Source: 62-47 sp044463945
GTDB taxonomy: Bacteria; Pseudomonadota; Alphaproteobacteria; Rhizobiales; Xanthobacteraceae
Assembly (NCBI GenBank): GCA_044463945.1
Contig: JBIQLW010000002.1
Location: 124,001-188,000 of the forward strand
Length of the DNA stretch: 64,000 bases
Direction: 5' to 3'
The first letter of the stretch is position 1, and every line of letters starts with the position of its first letter. The position numbers and the translations under genes are program-made. Below the pieces are notes generated by a model that was not told the DNA's origin, ran no database searches, and saw only the letters and a list, made by a program, of their open reading frames with translations. Shown here piece after piece: positions 56,462 through 63,716 of this stretch.

Positions 56462-57769
56462 CTAGTTCTCTAGCGCCTCATAGACCAGTTGCTTCACGGT
56501 GCGCTGGATGCGCTGGCGCTCGCTCGGGGTCTGCTCCATCAGCACGAAGAGCATGTCCTGCTTGCGGTCGATCACGAAGTAGCAGCCGCTGGCGCCGTCC
56601 CATTTCAGTTCGCCGAGCGAGCCCGGCGGCGGCGGTTTGGCGTCGCCCGGAGCGGTGCGCACACCGAAGCCGAGGCCGAAACCGAAACCGTCGCCGGGGA
56701 AATAGGCCCAGTCCCGCGCGATGCCGGAGCCGGGGCCGACATGATCGCGCGTCATCTGTGCGAACGTCTGCGGGCTGAGATAGCGTCTGCCGTCGAGCGA
56801 TCCGCCGTTGAGGATCATCTGCGCGAAGCGCGCGTAGTCGGCCGGCGTCGAGACCATGCCGCCGGTGCCGGCCTCGCGCCGGCGCGGCGTCAGCGGATCG
56901 AGCTTGTAGCCGACGCGGAAATCGCTGTCGTTCGGCATCGGCTGCGCCAGCCGGTCGCGTTTCGCCGGATCGCGGATGTAAAACGCGGTGTCGCTCATGC
57001 CCAGCGGGTCGAGCAGGTTCTCCTTCTCGAACTGGTAGAGCGAGCGCCCCGACACCACCTCGATCACCCGGCCGAGAACGTCGGTCGAATGGCCGTAGTC
57101 CCACAGCGTGCCCGGCTGCTCCTGCAACGGCAGCCGCGCGATGCGCTCGGCGAACGCGGCATTGTCGGGATCGTCGTCGAACAACCTTGCGGCGGCGTAA
57201 GCCTTGCGCACCAGACTGTCGCCATAGAACCCGTAGGTGATGCCGGAGGTGTGCCGCAGCAGGTCGAGGATGGTGATCGGGCGCTTGAGCGGCACCAGTT
57301 CAAGCGCCTTGCCGCCGTCCGGCGTCTGCTTTTCGACGCCGACCTTCGTGTTCGCGAACGAGGGAATGTATTTCGCAACCGGATCGTCGAGCTTCAGTTC
57401 GCCCCGGTCGATCAGCATCATCGCCGCGACGCTGGTGATCGGCTTGGTCATCGAGGAAATGCGGAAGATGGTGTCGAGCGACATCGGCAGCCTGGTCGCC
57501 ACGTCGCGCACGCCGAACAGCCCGGTATAGACCGGCTTGCCGTGCTGGCGGATCACCAGCACCGCGCCGGGAATTTTGCCCTGCGCGATCTCGGCGTTGA
57601 AGAAGTCGGCGATCCGCGCGAGCTTCGCCTGCGAGAACCGCGCGCCGGCAGGCGGATCGAACGTCCCTTCCGCGCGGGCGGCGAGGGCCCCCGCCGCCAC
57701 GACGCCGAACGCCAACGCCGCCGCGATCGGCCCATCCGCCCGACGTTTCAGCCAGTCCATCATGCGCAT
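56462..57769 (-). CDS. Serine hydrolase, class C beta-lactamase-like (esterase family VIII type)
   Basis: 435 residues from the ATG at 57769. An N-terminal hydrophobic segment and AARAEG suggest export. The nucleophile motif S-x-x-K is at Ser106 to Lys109 (RISSMTKPITS). The Tyr motif is YGHS in LWDYGHSTDVLGRVIE, and a Trp/Gly-rich LGELKWDGASG replaces the KTG box. This pattern matches family VIII carboxylesterases and related penicillin-binding-like hydrolases; true beta-lactamase activity is doubtful. Substrate unknown. It converges on the DUF1801 gene. Confidence 0.87.
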   Translation of the reverse strand: MRMMDWLKRRADGPIAAALAFGVVAAGALAARAEGTFDPPAGARFSQAKLARIADFFNAEIAQGKIPGAVLVIRQHGKPVYTGLFGVRDVATRLPMSLDTIFRISSMTKPITSVAAMMLIDRGELKLDDPVAKYIPSFANTKVGVEKQTPDGGKALELVPLKRPITILDLLRHTSGITYGFYGDSLVRKAYAAARLFDDDPDNAAFAERIARLPLQEQPGTLWDYGHSTDVLGRVIEVVSGRSLYQFEKENLLDPLGMSDTAFYIRDPAKRDRLAQPMPNDSDFRVGYKLDPLTPRRREAGTGGMVSTPADYARFAQMILNGGSLDGRRYLSPQTFAQMTRDHVGPGSGIARDWAYFPGDGFGFGLGFGVRTAPGDAKPPPPGSLGELKWDGASGCYFVIDRKQDMLFVLMEQTPSERQRIQRTVKQLVYEALEN

Positions 57770-57904
57770 CACGCCCCTCCCCGCGACCGGCGCTCAGGAT
57801 GGAGGGCGATCGCGCGGCGGGCAAGGTCCGCCGTGGTTCGAAGCGAAACGCCAAAGGCAGGGCGAGCCTTATGGAAACTTGCAGCGTCCGGGGCAAGGCC
57901 GCTG

Positions 57905-58339
57905 TCAGACGATACCATGCTTCTTTAGAAGCGCCTGCTCGTCGCCCGACACCCAGCCGAAAACCTTCGGCTGCTCTCCTTCCAGCATCTGAACGAGATA
58001 GTGAACCTCGAAATCTATCGCCACGTCGGGTTGATCCTTCCGGGCATACGTTGCGGTCCAGGCAACATGGGCCACACAATGACGTTCGTCTATCGGGGAA
58101 AGGCGGATGTTGCATATCCGCATTTCCTTGGTTCCTATCGCGCGATAATGGTCATAGCCTTGCGCCATGACCTGCTTGAATTGATCGTCGTTCTTGCCGG
58201 TCCGCACCCCGGCAGGCGCTGCGCCTATAAACTCGGAAGCATACAGCGATGCGAGTTCATTCATATCGGCCTTGCCGCCGAGAGACCGATTGAAAAAGCG
58301 CTCATAGCGCTCGAATAGTCTCCTTACGGCCGTCTCCAT
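57905..58339 (-). CDS. NTF2-like/SnoaL-like protein
   Basis: 144 residues, METAVRRLFERYERFFNRSLGGKADMNELASLYASEFIGAAPAGV at the start, then beta strands (MRICNIRLSPIDERHCVAHVAWTATYARK, VAIDFEVHYLVQMLEGEQPKVFGWVSGDE). The pattern of an N-terminal helix followed by a curved sheet fits the nuclear transport factor 2-like superfamily. No catalytic residues stand out. Standalone. Confidence 0.75.
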   Translation of the reverse strand: METAVRRLFERYERFFNRSLGGKADMNELASLYASEFIGAAPAGVRTGKNDDQFKQVMAQGYDHYRAIGTKEMRICNIRLSPIDERHCVAHVAWTATYARKDQPDVAIDFEVHYLVQMLEGEQPKVFGWVSGDEQALLKKHGIV

Positions 58340-58442
58340 ATCCCCCTCTCAAAACCGGCTACGCTCCGCATGGCCTGGTCCACTTGTCGCGAAGCTCCCG
58401 AACCCAGCGACATGCAGGCTCAAAAACTCTCGGCAACGCCGG

Positions 58443-58721
58443 CTATGCCACGACCTTCGCGACCATGTCCGGATGCCGGCCGATCACGCGCACATAGGCG
58501 ACAGCGAAATCCGGCGCGGTCGCCCGCGCCTGCTCCCAATCGCGCAAGGTGCCGACCGGGACCCGGAAGCGGCTGGCGAACTCGGATTGCGACAGGCCAA
58601 GCCCGGTCCTCGTCTTGCGGATCAGGCGCGCGCGCTGGCTCCGATCCATCGCCTCGACCGTGACGTCGAAATCCTCGGCGTCGGCCGGGTCAGCAGGCAG
58701 CACGATATGCTTTTTCTTCAC
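58443..58721 (-). CDS. HTH (XRE-type) antitoxin of the BrnT pair
   Basis: 92 residues from a GTG at 58721, inside the 3' end of the toxin gene. The N-terminal acidic half (DAEDFDVTVEAMDRSQRARL) is followed by an XRE helix-turn-helix (RKTRTGLGLSQSEFASRFRVPVGTLRDWEQARATAPD) and the C-terminal AYVRVIGRHPDMVAKVV. In Bradyrhizobium-type genomes such HTH proteins follow brnT and take the place of BrnA. Intact, although its toxin is broken. It would neutralise the toxin and repress the operon. Confidence 0.85.
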   Translation of the reverse strand: MKKKHIVLPADPADAEDFDVTVEAMDRSQRARLIRKTRTGLGLSQSEFASRFRVPVGTLRDWEQARATAPDFAVAYVRVIGRHPDMVAKVVA

Positions 58722-58967
58722 CCTCGTTGCTCCTTCTCACCGAGATGAAGCGAGGCAAGTCGCCCCGCCAGACGAAGACGCCGGTGAACAACTTCTCCCC
58801 CGACGAGGCCGACCACCTTGAACCGTTCCTCCCCGTCGATCTCGCGGATGGAGGGAATAATCAGGTGATCGTCATCCTCGAAAATCCGATCGCCAAAGGC
58901 CAGCGGCAGCTTGTGCTTCTCGCGGTCGGCCGCATCCTTCGCGGGGGTCGAACCGGTCTTGCGTCAT
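58690..58967 (-). pseudogene. brnT: BrnT-family toxin gene with two frameshifts
   Basis: The frame starting at the ATG at 58967 reads MTQDRFDP and is then lost at a run of five G (58943-58947, plus strand). The next frame reads AKDAADREKHKLPLAFGDRIFEDDDHL and onward to VVGLVG and is lost again at five C (58797-58801). The last segment, EKLFTGVFVWRGDLPRF and ISVRRSNEGEEKAY, ends at 58692-58690. Removing one base at each run restores 91 residues, a typical BrnT RNase (DPAK start, DGEERF, VWRGD, ISVRRSN). Overlaps the antitoxin start. Both lesions lie in homopolymers, so sequencing error is possible. Confidence 0.8.
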
Positions 58968-59007
58968 AGAGCACAACTATACGGGATTCCCGTACAGCTC
59001 GCAAACC

Positions 59008-59547
59008 CTACGTCAGCCGGACCAGCGCCTGCCGATGCAACTCGGCGCTGGGTTGCGAGAAGCAGCAGAACACCACGCGGCGGAGCGCGGGCGTGGCCGG
59101 TAATGCCTCAAGGGAGGTGGCGACGGCGATCTCCGCCGCGCGCGCGGCGGGGAAACCATAGACGCCGGTGGAGATCGCGGAGAAGGCGATGGACGTGAGG
59201 TCGTTCTCGTGGGCCAGCGCCATCGCCCGGCGATAGCACGCGGCCAGCGCCGCGTCCTCGCCGCGCGTGCCGCCGCGCCACACCGGCCCGACCGCATGGA
59301 TCACATGGCGCGCCGGCAGCCGGTAGCCTTTGGTGATCTTGGCGTCGCCGGTGGCGCAGCCGCCGAGCCGGCGGCACTCAGTGAGAAGTTCGGGCCCGGC
59401 CGCGCGATGGATCGCGCCATCGACGCCACCGCCGCCGAGCAACGTCTCATTGGCCGCGTTGACGATGGCGTCAACGCCCAACGTGGTGATGTCGGCGACG
59501 ACGACCTCGAAGGCTGCCGCGCCGATCTCGCGCGCGAAGGGGATCAG
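59008..59547 (-). CDS. Macrodomain protein (O-acetyl-ADP-ribose deacetylase type)
   Basis: 179 residues if started at CTG 59547, which overlaps the grxD stop as CTGA. No ATG, GTG or TTG precedes the first strand; the first TTG (59481) would remove FEVVVADIT, which carries the ADP-ribose-binding aspartate. Macrodomain hallmarks: VVVADITTLGVDAIVNAANETLLGGGGVDGAIHRAAG, with the catalytic-loop Asn-Ala-Ala-Asn and Gly-rich phosphate loop, then YRLPARHVIHAVGPVW and AFSAISTGVYGFPAARAAEIAV. YmdB-like members remove ADP-ribose or hydrolyse O-acetyl-ADP-ribose. Start codon is inferred. Confidence 0.88.
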   Translation of the reverse strand: MIPFAREIGAAAFEVVVADITTLGVDAIVNAANETLLGGGGVDGAIHRAAGPELLTECRRLGGCATGDAKITKGYRLPARHVIHAVGPVWRGGTRGEDAALAACYRRAMALAHENDLTSIAFSAISTGVYGFPAARAAEIAVATSLEALPATPALRRVVFCCFSQPSAELHRQALVRLT

Positions 59548-59876
59548 GCCGGGGCGCCCAGCGTGATGCCCTTGTCGGCGAACAGCTTCTGCAACTCGCC
59601 GGCCTGGAACATCTCGCGCACGATGTCGCAGCCGCCGACGAACTCGCCCTTCACGTAAAGTTGCGGAATGGTCGGCCAGTTGGAATAGACCTTGATGCCG
59701 TCGCGAAGCTCGGTGGATTCCAGCACGTTGAGGCCCTTGTAGGCGACGCCGACGTGGTCGAGGATCTGGACCACCTGACCGGAGAACCCGCATTGCGGGA
59801 ATTGCGGCGTGCCCTTCATGAACAACACGACATCGTTGGACTTCACTTCGTTCTCGATAAACTGCTCAATGCTCAT
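59544..59876 (-). CDS. grxD: Monothiol glutaredoxin, Grx4 family
   Basis: 110 residues from the ATG at 59876 (MSIEQFIENEVKSNDVVLFMKGTPQFPQCGFSGQVVQIL). Cys29 lies in the CGFS motif that binds a [2Fe-2S] cluster with glutathione. The TIPQLYVKGEFVGGCDIVREMF region is the glutathione-binding half. Grx4 works with BolA proteins in iron-sulfur trafficking; the likely partner bolA is at 62588-62821, also minus strand but 2.7 kb upstream, with egtB-egtD between. Translational coupling to the macrodomain gene is indicated by the overlap. Confidence 0.95.
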   Translation of the reverse strand: MSIEQFIENEVKSNDVVLFMKGTPQFPQCGFSGQVVQILDHVGVAYKGLNVLESTELRDGIKVYSNWPTIPQLYVKGEFVGGCDIVREMFQAGELQKLFADKGITLGAPA

Positions 59877-60280
59877 TTTGCATCCTCTTGAAGGCCGTTC
59901 GCGACCCGCCCGCGAACCGTCCCGCTCGTCATATATGTAGCCCGAAACGCATTGCACCCCAAGCAAAATGCAGGCGATTTCAGGAGGCGCGCGTTGCGCG
60001 TCCTGACGGAAATGTGTTGGCGAAGGCGGACGGATGCCTGCGAGGGCGGTGTCCCGGGCGCGGCGTGCATCGCCGCACCGCAGAACCGGGACCGCGCCAG
60101 CGGCATCGCCTTCGACGGTCCCGGATCAGCGAACCGGCACGGCGCTTCGCTTGCGCCGCATCGCATCCGGGACACGGGACTTTTCCAGTCATTTTTTCTG
60201 GTCATCGCCCGCGAACGGGAGGAAACTTTCGCGGAACCTATCCGCCGGGGCTGCGTTTGTCCCCGAACCGGGAGATTGTC
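59877..60280. other. Intergenic region between grxD and egtB, with a family B repeat
   Basis: 404 bases between divergent genes. It contains the family B element at 60049-60175 and must hold the grxD and egtB promoters. No gene is supported. Confidence 0.6.
60049..60175. repeat. Dispersed repeat, family B, full copy
   Basis: 127 bases bounded by GTGTCCCGG (60049-60057) and CCGGGACAC (60167-60175), with inner CAGAACCGGGACC and GGTCCCGGATCAG segments as in the copy at 43903. It ends about 105 bases before the egtB start. Confidence 0.85.
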
Positions 60281-61552
60281 GTGACATCATCCACTTTCAG
60301 GGCAGACCCCTTGCCCGCCGACACCCCGTCGTCCCCGCGCGGGCGGCTTTCGCCTTCCTCGCCGCTCCCAGCCGGCCAACTCGCCGACGCCTATCGTGCG
60401 GTCCGCGACGAGACGGAGCGCCGCGCCGCCCCGCTCTCGCCCGAGGATCAGGCGGTGCAATCGATGCCGGACGCGAGCCCGGCCAAGTGGCACCGCGCCC
60501 ATACCACATGGTTCTTCGAGCAGTTCCTGCTGGGGCCGCACTGCCCCGGCTACCAAGCGTTCGATCCCGATTACGCCTTCCTGTTCAATTCCTATTACGT
60601 CAGCGCCGGGCCGCGCCACGCCCGCGCCGAGCGCGGCCACCTCACCCGCCCCGGCGCTGACGAGGTGAGCGCCTATCGCCAGCACGTCGACCGCGCGGTC
60701 TCGGCGTTCTTCGGCGCGGCCGATGCGGCGACGCTGTCCGGTCTCGCGCCGCTGGTCGAGGTCGGCCTCAACCACGAGCAGCAGCATCAGGAACTGATGC
60801 TGACCGACATCCTGCACGCCTTCGCGCAGAATCCGCTGTGCCCGGCCTACGATCCGGCGTGGGCGCCGCCCGCCGCCACGCGGGGCGGCGACGACTGGTG
60901 CGTTCTTAACGAAGGCATCCACAGCATCGGCTACAGCGGCGACGGCTTCCATTTCGACAACGAGCGCCCGGCGCATCGCGCGCTGGTCGGCCCGGTCAGG
61001 CTGGCGCGCCATCTCGTCACCAACCGCGAATGGCTCGCCTTCATCGACGACGGCGGCTATCGCACGCCGACGCTGTGGCTGATGGACGGCTTCGCCAAGG
61101 TGACCTCCGAGGGCTGGGAGGCGCCCGGCCACTGGCGCGACATCGACGGGCAATGGCACGTCATGACGCTCGGCGGCCTGCGCCCGCTCGACCTCGACGC
61201 GCCGGTGATGCACGTCAGCTACTACGAGGCGGATGCGTTCGCGCGCTGGCGCGGCAAGCACCTGCCGAGCGAGATGGAATGGGAGGTCGCCGCCCGCGCC
61301 GGCCTGATCGACGACGCCTTCGGCATCGTCTGGCAATGGACCCGCAGCGCCTACGCGCCCTATCCCGGCTATCGCGCCGCCCCCGGCGCGCTCGGCGAAT
61401 ACAACGGCAAGTTCATGGTCAACCAGATGGTGCTGCGCGGCTCGTCGCTGGCGACGCCCGACCGCCACAGCCGCGTGACCTATCGCAACTTCTTCTATCC
61501 GCATCACCGCTGGCAGTTCACCGGACTGCGCCTTGCCGACTACGGCGAGTGA
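60281..61552 (+). CDS. egtB: Ergothioneine biosynthesis protein EgtB (sulfoxide synthase)
   Basis: Non-haem iron enzyme that joins hercynine to a thiol (gamma-glutamylcysteine or cysteine) as a sulfoxide. The protein is 423 residues from a GTG at 60281, with GGGAG just upstream. The N-terminal DinB-like domain carries the metal-binding histidines (KWHRAHTTWFFEQFLLG, LNHEQQHQELMLTDI). The C-terminal FGE-sulfatase-type domain (RHLVTNREWLAFIDDGGY, HVSYYEADAFARWRGKHLPSEMEWEVAARAG, YRNFFYPHHRWQFTGLRLA) completes it. egtD follows. Confidence 0.93.
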   Translation: MTSSTFRADPLPADTPSSPRGRLSPSSPLPAGQLADAYRAVRDETERRAAPLSPEDQAVQSMPDASPAKWHRAHTTWFFEQFLLGPHCPGYQAFDPDYAFLFNSYYVSAGPRHARAERGHLTRPGADEVSAYRQHVDRAVSAFFGAADAATLSGLAPLVEVGLNHEQQHQELMLTDILHAFAQNPLCPAYDPAWAPPAATRGGDDWCVLNEGIHSIGYSGDGFHFDNERPAHRALVGPVRLARHLVTNREWLAFIDDGGYRTPTLWLMDGFAKVTSEGWEAPGHWRDIDGQWHVMTLGGLRPLDLDAPVMHVSYYEADAFARWRGKHLPSEMEWEVAARAGLIDDAFGIVWQWTRSAYAPYPGYRAAPGALGEYNGKFMVNQMVLRGSSLATPDRHSRVTYRNFFYPHHRWQFTGLRLADYGE

Positions 61553-61584
61553 GCGCGCGCCGCTAGACGAGCCGGGAGACCCTG

Positions 61585-62556
61585 ATGAACGCCCCCGCAG
61601 CCGCATCGGCGAGCGCGCCGCGCCTCGCCCCGCAAACCACTCCTTTCGCCGCCGACGTGCTGGAGGGCCTGAGCCGGCAGCCGAAGCAGCTTTCGCCGAA
61701 ATATTTCTACGACGCCGCCGGCTCCGAACTGTTCGAGCAGATCACCGCGCAGCCGGAATATTATCCGACCCGCGTCGAACTCGGCATTCTGCGCGCGCGC
61801 GAGCGCGAGATCGCCGCCATCATTCCCGAGGGCGCGGCGCTGGTGGAGTTCGGCGCCGGCGCCACCACCAAGGCGCGGCTGCTGCTGCGGCACGGCCGCG
61901 TCAGCGCCTACGTGCCGGTGGATATTTCCGGCGATTTCGTCACCGCGCAGGCGGCGGGCCTGCGGCGCGATTTCCCGTTGCTGCGGGTCGCGCCGGTGAT
62001 CGCCGATTTCACAGCGCCGTTCGCGCTGCCCGAGGCAGTCGCGGCAATGCCGAAGGTCGGCTTTTTCCCCGGCTCGACGCTCGGCAATTTCGAGCCGCAC
62101 GAGGCGGCCGCCTTCCTGCGCGGCGCGCGGCGGATTCTCGGCGCGGGCGCGCTGCTCCTGCTCGGCGTCGATCTGGAAAAGGACGACCGCACGCTCCATG
62201 CCGCCTATAACGACGCCGCCGGCGTCACCGCGCGCTTCAACCTCAACCTGCTGGTGCGCATCAACCGCGAGCTGGGCGGCAACTTCGATCTCGCGGCATT
62301 CGCCCACCGCGCGATCTACAACCGCGCGCGCCACCGCGTCGAGATGCACCTGATGAGCCGCAAGGCGCAGACCGCGCGTCTCCTCGGCAAGAACTTCGCG
62401 TTCCGCGAGGGCGAGAGCATTCACACCGAGAACAGCTACAAATACAGCATCGCGCGCTTCAATGCGCTGGCCGGGAGCACGGGCTGGACCCCGCGCCTGT
62501 CATGGACCGACGATGCCGGGCTGTTCTCGGTTCACGCGCTGACGGCCTCGGGGTGA
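61585..62556 (+). CDS. egtD: L-histidine N(alpha)-methyltransferase EgtD
   Basis: Trimethylates histidine to hercynine with SAM, the first step of ergothioneine synthesis. The protein is 323 residues. It opens with LEGLSRQPKQLSPKYFYDAAGSELFEQITAQPEYYPTR, followed by the SAM motif ALVEFGAGATTKARLLL, the FPGSTLGNFEPHEA loop and the VHTENSYKYS-like end (ESIHTENSYKYSIARFNALA). Twin of egtB, 33 bases apart. EgtA (glutamate-cysteine ligase), EgtC and EgtE genes are not in the window. Confidence 0.94.
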   Translation: MNAPAAASASAPRLAPQTTPFAADVLEGLSRQPKQLSPKYFYDAAGSELFEQITAQPEYYPTRVELGILRAREREIAAIIPEGAALVEFGAGATTKARLLLRHGRVSAYVPVDISGDFVTAQAAGLRRDFPLLRVAPVIADFTAPFALPEAVAAMPKVGFFPGSTLGNFEPHEAAAFLRGARRILGAGALLLLGVDLEKDDRTLHAAYNDAAGVTARFNLNLLVRINRELGGNFDLAAFAHRAIYNRARHRVEMHLMSRKAQTARLLGKNFAFREGESIHTENSYKYSIARFNALAGSTGWTPRLSWTDDAGLFSVHALTASG

Positions 62557-62587
62557 GGATCGACCGGGGCGGCGGGCGAGCGGCGCG

Positions 62588-62821
62588 TCACTCCGGCACG
62601 CCGGTTTGCAGGGCGAGCGCGTGGAGGACGCCGCCCATCTGACCCTTGAGCGACTGATAGACGATCTGGTGCTGCTGCACGCGCGACTTGCCCCGGAACG
62701 ATTCGGCGATCACCGTCGCCGCATAATGATCGCCATCGCCGGCGAGATCGCGAATCGTCACCTCGGCATCGGGTATCGCTGCCTTGATCAGGGATTCGAT
62801 ATCGCGGGCGTCCATCGGCAT
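62588..62821 (-). CDS. bolA: BolA family protein
   Basis: 77 residues from the ATG at 62821 (MPMDARDIESLIKAAIPDAEVTIRDLAGDGDHYAATVIAESFRGKSRVQQHQIVYQSLKGQMGGVLHALALQTGVPE). The class II KH-like fold and the invariant histidine near the C-terminus (GVLHALAL) match the BolA/IbaG-YrbA type. Forms a [2Fe-2S] heterodimer with Grx4, encoded at 59544. Convergent with egtD. Confidence 0.93.
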   Translation of the reverse strand: MPMDARDIESLIKAAIPDAEVTIRDLAGDGDHYAATVIAESFRGKSRVQQHQIVYQSLKGQMGGVLHALALQTGVPE

Positions 62822-62969
62822 CTTAAATTCTCCGCAAAGCCCCGGACGGTTTCCGCGACCTGACGCGGCCCTGTTTCCGGCGTGTTGAGGATACCATATC
62901 CGATTCACCGTCCATAGCCCGCCGCGATCGCTCGCGCCTCGCGGCCGGCCCGAAAAGCGAGGTTGGCCT

Positions 62970-63335
62970 ATGAAAATTCCCGGCCCCGACCATCCCATCA
63001 CCATCCGGCCCGCCGGCACACGCATCCGCGTCCTGGCCGACGGCGTGGTGATCGCCGACACCACCCGCGCGCTGACGCTGACGGAGGCGACCTACCCGCC
63101 GGTCTATTACATCCCGCGCGCCGATGCGGATCAGACGCGGCTCGTCCGCAGCGCCCGCGTCACCCATTGCCCCTACAAGGGCGACGCCAGCTATTTCAGC
63201 ATCGCCACCGGCGCGGCCGCCCTTACCGACGCGGTGTGGAGCTACGAGACGCCGTTTCCGGCAATGGCCGAGATCGCCGGCCATCTGGCGTTCTATCCCG
63301 ACAAGGTGACGATCGAGGAAGTGGCGGCCGCGTGA
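62970..63335 (+). CDS. DUF427 domain protein
   Basis: 121 residues. The Tyr/Pro/Arg core YPPVYYIPRADADQTRLVRSARVTHCPYKGDASYFSI is the DUF427 signature, then WSYETPFPAMAEIAGHLAFYPDKVTIEEV. A beta-rich small domain with no known biochemical role; often near stress genes. Divergent from bolA, 148 bases between starts. Confidence 0.88.
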   Translation: MKIPGPDHPITIRPAGTRIRVLADGVVIADTTRALTLTEATYPPVYYIPRADADQTRLVRSARVTHCPYKGDASYFSIATGAAALTDAVWSYETPFPAMAEIAGHLAFYPDKVTIEEVAAA

Positions 63336-63368
63336 GCGCGGCGCGCCGGCCGGCGCCTGATACGACAA

Positions 63369-63395
63369 AGCCCCGGACGCAATCGCGCCGGGGCT
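63369..63395. terminator. Bidirectional hairpin between DUF427 and DUF1328 genes
   Basis: AGCCCCGG (63369-63376) pairs with CCGGGGCT (63388-63395). On the minus strand it is followed by TTTG. It separates the two convergent genes. Confidence 0.5.
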
Positions 63396-63437
63396 CGGCC
63401 ATCGTGACCGCGCGCCGCGCGGCACGCCGCGTCTGTG

Positions 63438-63611
63438 TCAGGCGCGGAAAATCGTCAGACCGAGAATCAGCAGCACCAGGAAGATCACCACGAAGATGTA
63501 GAACAGAACCCGCGCGATATCGGCGGACGCCGCCGAGACGCCGGTAAAGCCCAGAAAACCGGCGATGATCGATACGACAAGAAAAATCAGGGCCCACTTG
63601 AGAATGCTCAT
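63438..63611 (-). CDS. DUF1328 small membrane protein
   Basis: 57 residues from the ATG at 63611 (MSILKWALIFLVVSIIAGFLGFTGVSAASADIARVLFYIFVVIFLVLLILGLTIFRA). Two membrane helices with the hallmark GFLGFTGVSAASADIARVLF loop. DUF1328/YtjA-type proteins are widespread in proteobacteria and stress-related; function unknown. Confidence 0.93.
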   Translation of the reverse strand: MSILKWALIFLVVSIIAGFLGFTGVSAASADIARVLFYIFVVIFLVLLILGLTIFRA

Positions 63612-63716
63612 CTGTTGCTCTCCGCAAAACTCATGCGATAACACGCTCGCGCCGCCAAGGTTCCCGCGGCGCTCCCGCACGCACGACCCGCTTGCTTCGC
63701 GCCCTGAAGAGACTGC

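Noticed and set aside
59548..59793. Macrodomain protein extended into grxD
   Set aside because: The upstream frame mirrors grxD codons and is basic and repetitive. It has no macrodomain features, so the CTG start at 59547 was preferred.
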